NCBI RefSeq assembly: GCF_018139145.2
Contig: NC_059486.1
Span: 8,246,001 to 8,310,000, forward strand
DNA from: Gymnogyps californianus
Lineage: Eukaryota; Chordata; Aves; Accipitriformes; Cathartidae
DNA length: 64,000 bases
Reading direction: 5' to 3'
Within the stretch, counting starts at the first letter, position 1, and every line of letters starts with the position of its first letter. The notes below the pieces were generated by a model. It saw nothing but the letters and a program-made list of their open reading frames with translations, ran no database searches and was not told the DNA's origin. Positions 53,249 to 64,000 of this stretch are shown piece after piece. Position numbers and translations under genes: made by a program.

Positions 53249-53645
53249 CTGATATTATTGAGTCCGTTGTGGGCCACCTGGTGATGCACTTGGTAATTGA
53301 GAGGTGGAGGGATGTGACTCGGAGGCTGGGTCCGAAGCTCAGGTATTAACTGAGGCTGTGACTGCGGCCGAGGTTGAGGTTGTGACTGTGGCCGAGGCTG
53401 CGGCTGAGGCGTGAGCCTTGGTGGTGCTGGTGCTGAAATCACTGGCTCCTTCTTCAACAGTGGGCTTGCTCTGGCGCTTGACGTGGGCGCTGAGGAAGTC
53501 GAAGTCACAACGGCAGCTACTGGCTGGGGGCTGGGGATAGGCAGGGCGAAGGGCACGTCGGTGCTCAGTTCCCGGCTCCGCTCTAGCCCAGACACCTTTG
53601 GGACATTGGCTGCTTTCGCTTCTGGCTTGTCATTCAAGGTGGGAC
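53249..53645 (-). CDS. FBRSL1: FBRSL1 exon 1 of window (Pro/Gln-rich)
   Basis: 397 nt, entering in phase 1 and leaving in phase 2 (131 full codons). It opens GPTLNDKPEAKAANVPKVSG and continues LERSREL, a segment I recall from mammalian FBRSL1. The rest is a low-complexity Pro/Ser/Thr/Ala stretch, a Pro-Gln-Arg-Ser tandem repeat, then IPPPLNYQVHHQ and HNGLNNI. The donor is AG|gtaggg. The acceptor is an unusual AAG (ccataag) behind a good pyrimidine tract; the frame has a TAA immediately upstream, so the exon cannot extend further. The preceding exon, which should supply the G of the first Gly codon, is not in the window. Function of this disordered region is unknown. Confidence 0.88.
53351..53410 (-). 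repeat. FBRSL1: 24-bp coding tandem repeat
   Basis: Two near-identical 24-bp units (53,351-53,374 and 53,375-53,398) and a partial third, within exon 1 of the window. They encode a Pro-Gln-Pro-Arg-Pro-Gln-Ser-Gln type octapeptide repeat. Units differ at only a few bases, so length variation is plausible. Confidence 0.8.
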
Positions 53646-56600
53646 CTTATGGAGCAACGAGAAAAAGAACAAAGCACGTGCTGAGAGGTCTGCATTTGTC
53701 CCTCTGCTTGGTAGAACATATGCCTGAGAAAAAACAAGTCATGTTTCAGCTCGTGGGAGCATCGTGGGAGCACTGCTGCTACAAGATGGATGTATGTTTG
53801 CGTGTCTGTCCTTCTGCTGTCCTTGACTGGCTAGTCTACAGTACTTGTTAGCATGTAAGAGACTTAACTGTCATTAAACGAAGGCATACTACAAAGAACA
53901 TATAGCTTTGTGACTTCTACAGAGTCCCAAGGTTATGTACAGTAGGAGTGTGAACGGGTCTCAAGTTACTGCTACAGTATTTCCTGCTCAATGTAAGTTT
54001 TAAGGCTGATAATGAACTCATGAACACAAGCCTGATCGTTAAGACATTTCATTTTCTCAACGCTCTTTCAAGGTAACCTACATTGTCTTTAGCCTCAACT
54101 CCAGCTACAACGCACCGTGACCCAAGCACTAATCATTAATGATAACCCCACCTGGCTTCTAGGGACGAGGCTACCTGGGATCTTCATGCAGCAAAGGATG
54201 GGACAGTTCTGCAGCGAAGCTGTGACATTGCCGTTCTGTGGCCACACACTGGTGTGGAAGAACAGAACAGAGAAGGCTGGAAAAATCCAGTCAGAAGTGC
54301 AGTGAGCATCCAAGTGTAGTCCTGCTCACCCTAGGTATTGCACACACCTGTATGCATAGCATGTCAAAACTATCAGGAATGCTGTGACCTTGCAAAATGC
54401 ACCTACGGTGAGAATTCCATATGGAATTACTCCTTCTATGATGCCAAGTATTTCCATTTTTCCAAATTAAGCTAAACAAAGCAGCCCAAAGGGTTAAAAG
54501 GCTGGAAAGGAAAAAGGGAAGAGGGAGGAAAGGCGAGATATTTCAGATCAAGCAGTATCCAAAAGGTCAAAGACAACTGAAAGGACCAACATGAACGTGA
54601 TTCAACTCCCACTGCAACTCTCTTTTTGACATAATCTGTGTATCCTTGAGTGCACATATACCCACAATTACGAGAAAAGCTGTTCATGGGTTACGAGAAC
54701 TAGTGCTGTCCATGTGTTTCACGTGCACACACCCCACCATACATACATAGCACTTCTAACCGACTTTTAGGATACATGCTTTTATTATCCACCAGAACGT
54801 GTTGAGGGCTGTTTGTGTTTAGCTGGCTTGCAGACACGCAAGAGATGCTACCTACACTCATTAGCATGCTCCCAACACCCTCATGAACAAATTCCACCTT
54901 TGAAATTTTCCCGTCTCTTCAAAGGACTGAGCCAGTTCCTGATGTAGGAGGTGTGGAAATAACACAAAACACACACCGCGAGCTAATTCTGGCCATGCAG
55001 ACGCTCTAACCAGGCGTTTATGAATGCAGCCTATGCGAGGCCAAAGTCCTCACTGCTGCTGCTTTGACGACCCGAGCACCACCACGCCGGCGTTAGATGA
55101 GAGGAGGACAGCGATGAATCAGAGCCTGTAGCACACCGGCTCACTTCCGGTACAGAAAATGCCCACGTGGTGATGGCATCTCCTTGAGATAAAAGGCAGT
55201 TTCCCACACTGCTTCTGGCTCTGCTTCCACTCTCACCACTGCACCATTTCCTTCATCAATCAATCAATGACTACACATATATAAATTCAGAATGTGAAAA
55301 GAGAATGAATAGAAACATATGAAATATATTTATCCGTTGAAAATGTCTGAGGACTTGTGGCCTCAAACCCACAAATAACAGGAACAGAAGCCTTTCCAAA
55401 CACCAGTGCTTTGGCTGGCAGCAAGTACGATCAACCCTGTACTTTCCAGCACCTTATACATCTTTACAGGTTTGGCACAATGTCTGGAGGTCCTAAATTA
55501 TTCCCTACAACAAATACAAGGCTAACTCTCGTTTCAGTGAATTTCTTTTTCAAAGATGCGTTCATGCACCACAGGTACCTTGGTTTTAAGATGTAACTAG
55601 ACTTGGTTCCAATGTTATTTACAGTGACAAAGAATTTATTTCCAAAATCAAATTCTCATCGCTCTTGTGCACCATTATTTTTTATAATGCCAAATATGTT
55701 TGTGAATTTTCCTCAGATTTTATTACTAACAATTGAAAAGTTGTCATTGACTAGTCAAGCCAGGGGTCTCCACACTGTATTTTGGAGGAAGTGTATTCAC
55801 AGCTGTAGATCCCACTGTTTTTCAGGAGCTACCCATTAAAAGCAATTGGGTTTCATTCCTGACCATAGGTTTCCTGAGAGCCTATTAGCTCTTTCCATCC
55901 AACAGCCTCCTCCTACAGCGTTAAACTTCATATTGTGTAATTACAGGCAATGTAGACGAATGGTGTATATTCAAAACACACTGGCACCACAAAAGTTAGT
56001 TGAGTAAAAAGTCAATTAGATCCAAAACAAATCAATAAAGTCCCGCATTAAAAGCAGCTGTTTGACCAGTTTTATGTACAACTATTGATTCCCTGTGGTT
56101 TCAGCATTAGTTCTCATTTGCAATTTTCTCAAAGCAAAAGCTCATGCTCCCTTGCTGACTGAACTGACCAGCCAGCCTGGTCATGTTAGTTAGTACTAGG
56201 GGTACATGACTAATTTCTGCTGCCAACTTGCATCTCTCAGGTTGCAGTACTGAAATGTTTTTGTGTTTCATTCTCGACAACAATGAAAATACCCAGATGC
56301 TTTTTTTTTTCCCTCCTCTGGAAAAGCTACAGGCATAAGTGTGAGTATCTTCTCTCCTTTTGTAGCCATGTCAAGCAAAAGCAGAAGCCCTGAGAAGGGA
56401 AAGATATGGTGTGAACTCATGGGTGAGTGTGGAGAAGCATGTGAGAGACAGCAAAATCCCCAAGCCTTCTCAGCCACCACACAGGAAGGACGGTGGGCAA
56501 ATCCTGGTGTTTTGGTGACTTTGCTGTTTCCCCTTCTGACGGCTGTGATGCAGTACAAGAGAGAGAAGCTGCTTCATGTGGCTGACTTGAGGGTGAACTG

Positions 56601-59600
56601 CAATGGATGAAGGGAAGGGAATCACACGTGAACAAAGGACAAACCATGGAGAGAAATGGCAGGAAGACAGCAATGCCAGGCACTGGGACCTGCCTGATGT
56701 TTGAAAGTCAAACCTTCTGAAAAGGAAACTTTTCTCACATCTAGGTGTTTCACTGAAGTCTCTGGTAAAATAGATTTGAACAAAATGGAAAGCAGATGCC
56801 CAAATAGAAATACATCTTATCCATAGGTCTCACTACTCTAGAAAGCACAAAAGGCACTTCTAAGCAAAGACTTAAGACCCTTCACTTCAGCTAACTCCAT
56901 GGAGTGCCATCCCATGACTTACTCGCACTCTGACATGGAAGAACATACACGTGTCCTGGTTTAATTCTTTCCTTTCACACTCTTCTACCAACACTTAATT
57001 CTACTTATTCAGTGCCTGTTTCCGATACCCAGTCACTAGCTAACCATACTCCAGAGGTCTCCAGAAATCTGACAATTTCGAGGCTATTTTCCCTGTGCAA
57101 CCAAAGAAACAATGAATTTTGAAGGCTAGAATTACCTGGTTTCTTAGGTACTTAACAAGATCCTTATCATGATACCTATCACAAAAATCTCCCATTCAAG
57201 ACTTTCCTCTCCATTCATGTGAAAGTCTCTGAGCTACCTTCCCTGAAATCCCTCAGGAAGTTAATTTTAATGATTTTAACGAGAGATGTTGCCCATTCTG
57301 ATCAGGATCTCAAACTCTGCAGTTTCTCTGTAGGATGCTCAAATATCCCTCCTAAGGGAACTACACTCTTGTATGCCCAAGTTCCTTCCAATCGACCAGG
57401 CTGACTGCTGGTTACATACGGAAACATCCCAAGGAACGAAACCAAATATTCCCTTTTGTGCAAGCTGGATCAGGTTTCATCGAGATCCTTTCAGAAATTC
57501 CTGTACTTTGGCTCCTAATCTAGCCCTTCTGAGCAGACGGACCCATGGAGCTGAGCACAACTGCCCTGACAAAAGCACAGACCCACCAGATCACACCACA
57601 ACGTTCTAGAGGCAAAAATGTGTTTATTTTTACCAAGTCCTAGAGTAATTTTCATGCTTAATGATAACAGGCTGAGCCAATTTGCCTAAGACTTGACAGT
57701 CAGCTCCAATAATTCAACCTTAATTAAACCTGAACGCATGTCAGTTCAGCTCGTCCCTTCACAGGAAATCTGACATTTGCAATGATTCGTGTTTCAGCCA
57801 TGCTATGGGAAGGCTGGATCACATCTGCCATTCTCCACCATGCAGTGCGCTACCCCTTTTCAGCATGCCAACTTAGTTTATTTTCTAACCAAACACTTTG
57901 GACTTCTTCCATTGAGAGGTTTTCTTAAATGAACAGACAGTGAAACATGTCTTGATCTCACGGGGACAAATGATGACTGAGTGCGAGAGACAAGGAAGAA
58001 AGGGCTGAAACTGCTCTAACAAGAAAAATAACAACAACCTAGGATTAGTAATTCTTGCCTCCTCGATCAACTAATTTGTCATTTGGAGTGTTGCAAAATT
58101 TTAACCTCTCTGTATCTTGGGCTACATCCCATTCCAATTTAACCTGGTAAAGATGAAAACTTTTAACAACTTTTAAAAGAACAGAGAGCTTTAGCTAGTG
58201 CTGCTATAAATCTGTAGAAACAAGAGTTGAAGTTTAAGGGAAACCCCAAAGTCAACTACAGTTGAATTTGCTGCAAAAAGTGTGTTTCAGAAGGAGTTAC
58301 CTGAACCTGAAAGACCATCAGCGTGGATCCAATATGAAACTTCAGTGAATTCAAAATCTGTGATGGGAATAAACACACACTGCCCATCCCCATCCCCATG
58401 GCTGCACTGGGTGACATGCTTGCCAGTGTGTAACTACACAGCATTGCAGGCTAAATACAATACAGAAAGTGCCAGACACAAATTAAACCTTTCTGTTACA
58501 GGAATTTGCTTTCAAGCTGATTAAGAGTAGCTCAAGTGCAAGGGATTAAACATGTAAAGGCTGCTTTGAGAACTCCAATAAGCAGTTACTGTGTTATACA
58601 AACAGTACTTAGGGCAACAGCAGTTCCAGCCCTGCCTCTTGCTCTTTGCAAGCTGCTGGTTGCTGCTGAAAGGGGACTGTCAACACACATACAATGTGAT
58701 TGGAAATAATCTAATCCTGCTTGCACGCCTTTCCTTTGTCTCTTGAAAAAAAGAAAAGTGGAGTCATTCAGATGTCTTTTTGCAGTCTCCCTTGTTGTAT
58801 TCAAACAGCAAGGGTGATGGGGTGATGTGAGAAAGAAATTCCTCTCCTACATCCATCAATGACATCTTTACCAATGGCAATTTCCCAAGAAACACAACCA
58901 CCACCATCTGCAGCCTATCTATCCACCCTGTACACATCCTTGAAAACAGACATAGGCCAGGCTGGCTATGATGAACCCTGCTCCATATCATAATTCCAGC
59001 AAGAAAAGCTGCAAAAGCATCACCACAGGAATTACAGGGACATATGTGGCAAGAAGCTCAGTATTTGAGAGTTGGTTGATGAGTCCCAGAGACAAGTTTT
59101 GAACCATCAGCATGGGGAACGAGTACAGAAGAGCATGATTTTACAGCAGTAGGTCAAAACAAAGAAATAACTAAAGGAGCGTATTCAATGAACTTCAGTA
59201 AACCTTTTTTTTTAAAAAAGTGAGCTTTTAGAGTGCTGCATAATGTATTGTGGATATGCAACATATATAAGCACAAGAGAGAATACAGCATTTTGCATTG
59301 GCAATGATAGCACTGACACTGGTAGAGTGCTTACAAATGAAAATCAAAATTTCAGTGCTAATTCTTTATCTCTAGCTGGCTTTTGCTTTTATATAGATGG
59401 CTTTTTCATTGCATTTTAGGAGGGCAGCACTATTAAAGACATTAGATGATTAGCTCGGTCTGCAAAGGTAAGGCAAGCAGAGCTACAACACAGAAGCTAC
59501 TCAACTTACGGGGCACCAAGTTCCTCCACCTATTTTAATGCAAGTCAGCTTAAGGCTTGGGAAAGTCTTGGGACTCGCACATAAAACCACTGTCTGGAAA

Positions 59601-59814
59601 GCTCTGTGGTGTGTACCGTGAACCATTTTTAATATTATTGTGAAGCAAAGGCCAAATTTCCATCGTGACAGCAGTGTACTGCACACGTTAGGTTGTGTCA
59701 AAAAAACGTTCTCCTGTGATGTGGGCTCCTCAGAATGTCATAGGCCTCTGGCGGATTTTCCACAAATAATTGCAGTGTTTTCTCACAGAGGAAAGCCGAG
59801 CGTAAGCACAAACC

Positions 59815-59945
59815 CTCACGCCTGGCTTTGAACCCGCGCTGCTGAGCGCAGCCGCCTGTGTGCGGGGGAGCAGGTCTTTGTTCACGGCGCGGCTCCCCCA
59901 GCCCGTCCCCACGACCGAGTGCCGCCACGGCTTTCAGCGGGAAGC
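59815..59945. promoter_or_regulatory. Small CpG-rich cluster in intron
   Basis: A short G+C-rich patch with roughly fifteen CpGs in sequence otherwise depleted of them. No splice-bounded exon or start context was recognised. It could be a minor promoter, a methylation-protected regulatory site, or chance. Confidence 0.3.
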
Positions 59946-62900
59946 TCCTTCCGCAACCCAGTCTGGATTCGGCCCCTATCACTCAGTTCATTTGTACAGA
60001 GCTGTCTGTCAAGTCAAATCGTCTTGTTGCAATCTGAAACACCCTCCGAACAGCTGCCACTATCAATTACTCTCCCAGACAGCCTTGACTATCAGGAAGA
60101 GAACTGGAGCGAGCACTTGCCAGTTTTAATAAACTGTGTTGCCCAAGTCATTTAACCTGCTAGATTGCTGTACGCTGGGTCTGTAACAAGCCTTCAGCTT
60201 TTCAACCTAGAAGAAAGCAACAGTGGCAAAAAGCTGTCAGCTTGGTCCTCAGAATTAACTTCCAAGGGTGTCTTTTCCCCCCCTCTCCTTTCTGAAGCAC
60301 CCAAGTTCAAAAGTAAAATATCTTCAAGTCATTTTCATAATGTCATGACAAGGAAAGCATCTCACATTTTTAACACAAAGCCAGCAACTCCCAAGAGTGA
60401 AGAGCCGACATGCTCCATGATTTTCATGTTAGGAGCACACCTGAGCAGAGAGAGCTCCTCTCTCCTCTGACATCCACACGGACACATCCCGTGGGCACTC
60501 TCCAGCGCCGGCTCTGTCCATGTACCAGTCACCACCACCCCAGCTATGCTGACACAGTCGAGGGCTTCAGGATGCCTTGACCACCTCCAGGGCTCTGCAC
60601 CTACCACTCCAGCCTGGTTCCTTACACTCTCAGTACGGTTCCTCACCCAACTGAAAACTCAAGCACGGCAAATTTACATTTACCCCGGTACTTTCAGGAC
60701 TGGTAGGAAAGACTTCCTAAAGATACATTTATTTAAAATTAAAACACTTCCATCCAGATCAGTGTTTTCAGTTTGTGGCTCATGTATATACCAAGATGTC
60801 TGTGAATGTTAATCAAAAAGAAAAGGTCTATTGTCAGTAGGATTAATTTGCCATATAGGAATCTGCACTTCCACTAGAAAGCTTATTGCACTCTGCAAAC
60901 CAAAAAGAAGATTCAAAACCACTAAGCTAAATGTTTTCCTTAGCCAGCTACATAGATAAGAGCCTTTGTTGTGAAAGCTTGCAGCACAGAAAGATTTCAC
61001 TCTCTCCCCTAGAAACTGAGAGCAATAGCATTAAGACCTACGGACTTGACGCTCATTTGCTGCTTTACGGTTCTTTAATGGGATGTTTTATTCCTAGAGA
61101 TCTGGGAGCTTTCCATGCTCTATCCAGGCATGTTAGCTGTAAGCATGCGTGATGACGCTCCAAAGCTGCAGGAGCTGAATGAAAATGGGTGCCAAACACA
61201 AGGATTGGGGCCAGAGCATAAAGAAGAAGGATCACCATTCAAATCCCCCCAAAGTAAGTCACACTGCATTTTCCTAGCAATGCTGCTTCTGGCAACATTT
61301 CAATGCAAAGCTGAAACTGGATTTGCAGCTAAAGCACCTACTGTGGATGCTGGCGTTGTAATGAGATTGAAAGTTTCATACAGGCTTTTAATCTAGGGCT
61401 ATAATGGTGGACCAAACACTGCAGGGTTAAATCTCTTCAGTGCTGCTCCTAAGCAGATGCTGGATGCCTAAAAACCAGTGACGCAGGAGCCACTCTATTG
61501 CCCTGGCCACAAAACGTTACTAAAGCTTCTTGTAGTTACTTACTAAAGGTGTGTTAGTCTTGTTTTGTTCTGTTTTTTTAATGTGCGATGGCATATTGTA
61601 CACCTAATCTGAGTGACAGACAAGCAACAAGGTAAATAAGCTATTAGAAAGACACCCCCCGCAACATGAAAGCAAGCAAGAAAGCAAATACTCAACTCCA
61701 GATGTAAGCTTTTGAACAGACAAAACTGCTATATACCAAGGAATCTTATGATTTTAATTAGTCAAACAAGGGCAAATAATAAACCATCAACTACTACATT
61801 ACAGGAGAAAATGTACTACTTTTGCTGTTTGAAATCCATATCGATTCCCATCTAGCCTGCCAGTGAGTTATTAATCACTCCAATTAAATCATGAACACAG
61901 GTCTTTACGCTGAAATTGAACCCCCACCAATAGATCGATAACTCAAACCTCCAAGAGCAATTACTGCTCAGCATAATAGAGCAGCTTGTTACAGAGAGCT
62001 CCATGCAGACCACAATTCTCTCTGTCGTATCTTTCACAGGCAGTGCAAACAAACTGGGAAAAAAAAAAGATTTTATAACTATTATTTTCAAAATAAACAG
62101 ACATCTGCTGAGAGTTACCTAATCTCTCTCACATCACAGAGGCAGATCTGCCAAGGTCACATTGGAGACATGATTACATTTTTTCACAATTTGTTATTCT
62201 AGCAAAGCCCTGATAAGATTGAACTATTGAAGTTCACACTCTGGTTTAATTTCAAGAGGTTAAATGCCAAATCCTTTTCTTATTGCTACAAGGAAGGGAT
62301 CTGCCAGGCTGCATAATACCCTGTGTGGGCTAAGACAACAATTTTGTTTCATCTGCACAGTCTTATGAAGTTTTTTTTTTTTTTTTAAATGACATCAGAG
62401 AACTCCAAACTCCCAAAGAATCATTTAAAGTAAAATCAGAAAGTGAGACTGTTCCGGAGGAGTGCAAATGACCTTTCAGACCTTCCAGCCTGGAGAAGTT
62501 AAGTCAACGGCTGGCTGAGAAAGCACACTTGCTAACCAAAACCAGAAAAAGGCAAGAAAGAACATTCTGAAATACCAGATCATCTCTGCTGGGAACAGGA
62601 GATGATTACCCTAACCACCCAAGCGTACGCAGGGTCACAGAAATTCCCATCTCTGCCTTGGAAGACAACTGATGCTTGTCCTGATGCAAGCAAAAGAGGA
62701 ACCGTCCGTGCTCAGGCTCTCCGAGTGCCGCTGCGCTGCTTAGCTCCGTCCTCTCCAGGTGAGAGCCGTATTTCTGCATGCATCCTTGCTTCTGATCGGC
62801 CGGCCACTTCAAGCAGGCCCCTGAGCGCCATCCATCATCCTTCATTAGGGGAGCTATTGGCAGCCAATTAAGTGGTGATGGACCCACACCACGAAGCTAA

Positions 62901-63477
62901 TCAAGATGAGTTCATACTGAACCCTTCAGCCTGCAGGCGCTGGCTCCTGTCTACGATGGGTGTCGCATTACTGCTTCTTCCCCTTGCCGGCTCACTGTTG
63001 GGTATGTAAAACCAGCCTTGGCCAAGGCTCAGCATACGCATGGAAAAATGACACCAAATCAGGCAACGCAAGAAAACAAGCAAGTAGAGGGGCAGTGCTA
63101 CTGCTGGGATCTCACCATGGCTTTCCACCGCCAGACACACAAGTAGCTTTTATAAAAGGGAGGGAGGGAGAGAGATTATCTATTCCCCACTGCAGCAGAG
63201 GCAGAAAGAGCCCAGACAAGTTTTCTTCCTCCCTAAAGGTCAGAGATTGTAACGAGTTAGAAAGATCAAATCCTGTTGTGATCTCTTGTCTGGAATGTGG
63301 TATGCGCTACTCATGTGAACTACATCAGCTCAAAATCCAACGTCCTACACACATCTCCTGAAAGAGAGCTCATCTCTGGTCTCTAGATGACCACATGCAT
63401 CAAATTCTGTGCTCCTGGTTAGCTTTCCAAACATTTTTACTGGAAACGCAGAGGCACACAACAGACCTTTTAACACA

Positions 63478-63500
63478 CATGCACGCACGCGCACACACAC
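63478..63500. repeat. (AC)n-like microsatellite
   Basis: Interrupted GCAC/ACAC units, about 23 bp. Confidence 0.6.
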
Positions 63501-64000
63501 ATCCAAATTCAGCCCACGGATAGATGCATATGGATTCAAACTGGCTTTTCAGGGCAGAGGAGAACCCTATATAAACCAAAATTTTAAAGGGGAAGAACCC
63601 TCTTTCATTTTCACCCCTTCCTGAGTCTATAGATAAGGATACAAAGAATCATGTCTCTCCACTTAAATCAACAAGTGAGCATTACTTAGAGCAGAGAATT
63701 GCTTGTAACAGTGTGTGGGATCCCCCTTCCCCAGAACTCAAAGGCCAAGCTGCACACGTTCTGTTAGGCTCCTAATTGACACCATTCAAAACAACTGAGC
63801 TTCAATGTAGAACAGCAAGGGGATCCAGATTTGCTTCAAACCAACTGTGACGGACCTGGCCTCCTCAGTTCCAAGCACAAAGCAAGAAAGGCTGTCAGAC
63901 TTCAGCTAACATCAGCAAGAGCGAAGGGTGTTTCAGCTGAAGGCTACGGCAGGTTCTGCTAGAGACAGATCCTGTTTCACGGAAATACGGTGGCATCAAG

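Larger units (their letters stand above)
53646..64000 (-). other. FBRSL1 upstream intron, right edge of window
   Basis: More than 10 kb with no exon that I can support on either strand. Several short open frames have no recognisable product. There is a small CpG-rich spot at about 59,815-59,945 and a short (AC)n run near 63,485. The exon that must precede 53,645 (ending in phase 1 with G) was not found and should lie beyond 64,000. Confidence 0.7.

Noticed and set aside
53411..53851. 146-codon plus-strand frame
   Set aside because: Antisense shadow of the FBRSL1 Pro/Gln-rich exon.

Overview
The window is eukaryotic, vertebrate DNA, most likely from a bird. It holds one recognisable gene: the 3' two-thirds of FBRSL1 (fibrosin-like 1, AUTS2 family), on the minus strand. 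The sauropsid/bird assignment rests on a vertebrate FBRSL1 reading frame in short exons, introns of only 0.6-4 kb, almost no interspersed repeats in 64 kb, and two ancient amniote SINE relics. No prokaryotic, viral or CRISPR feature was seen.

Layout, left to right. Bases 1 to about 24,930 lie downstream of FBRSL1 and hold no gene I can support. They contain a CpG-rich block with a (CGG)n run (about 570-790), homopolymer tracts (C19 near 3,506; G11 and C20 near 10,887-10,940), a dense cluster of GATA motifs (7,319-7,452), and several tracts that look like conserved non-coding DNA (17.4-19.2 kb, 23.6-24.4 kb). From about 24,940 to 26,680 is the FBRSL1 3'UTR, with a plausible poly(A) signal at its low-coordinate end. 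From 26,681 to 53,645 I placed thirteen coding exons, all with consistent phases at every junction, plus one probable 78-nt cassette exon. Bases 53,646-64,000 are intron; the N-terminal exons lie beyond the right edge.

The thirteen exons join into one open frame of about 982 codons ending in a stop at 26,681-26,683. In order it encodes a Pro/Gln/Ser-rich region, a conserved DHELLRQEL segment, a His-Gln/His-Thr (HX) repeat, the family's KPGKWC...IAWQIYHHQ block, a string of short conserved exons, and a long Arg/Glu/Ser/Pro-rich last exon ending in EVEAR. AUTS2-family proteins are nuclear regulators linked to variant Polycomb PRC1 (PCGF3/5) complexes; that role is family knowledge, not read from the DNA.

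The most interesting structure is inside the gene. A dense CpG island (about 47,513-47,745) lies just upstream of the HX-repeat exon. An ATG at its edge (47,531) reads without a stop straight into that exon. This resembles the short C-terminal AUTS2 isoform, which starts near the equivalent exon, so an internal FBRSL1 promoter is a reasonable hypothesis. Next in interest are a 30-nt microexon with neuronal-type features and a possible cassette exon of 26 codons.
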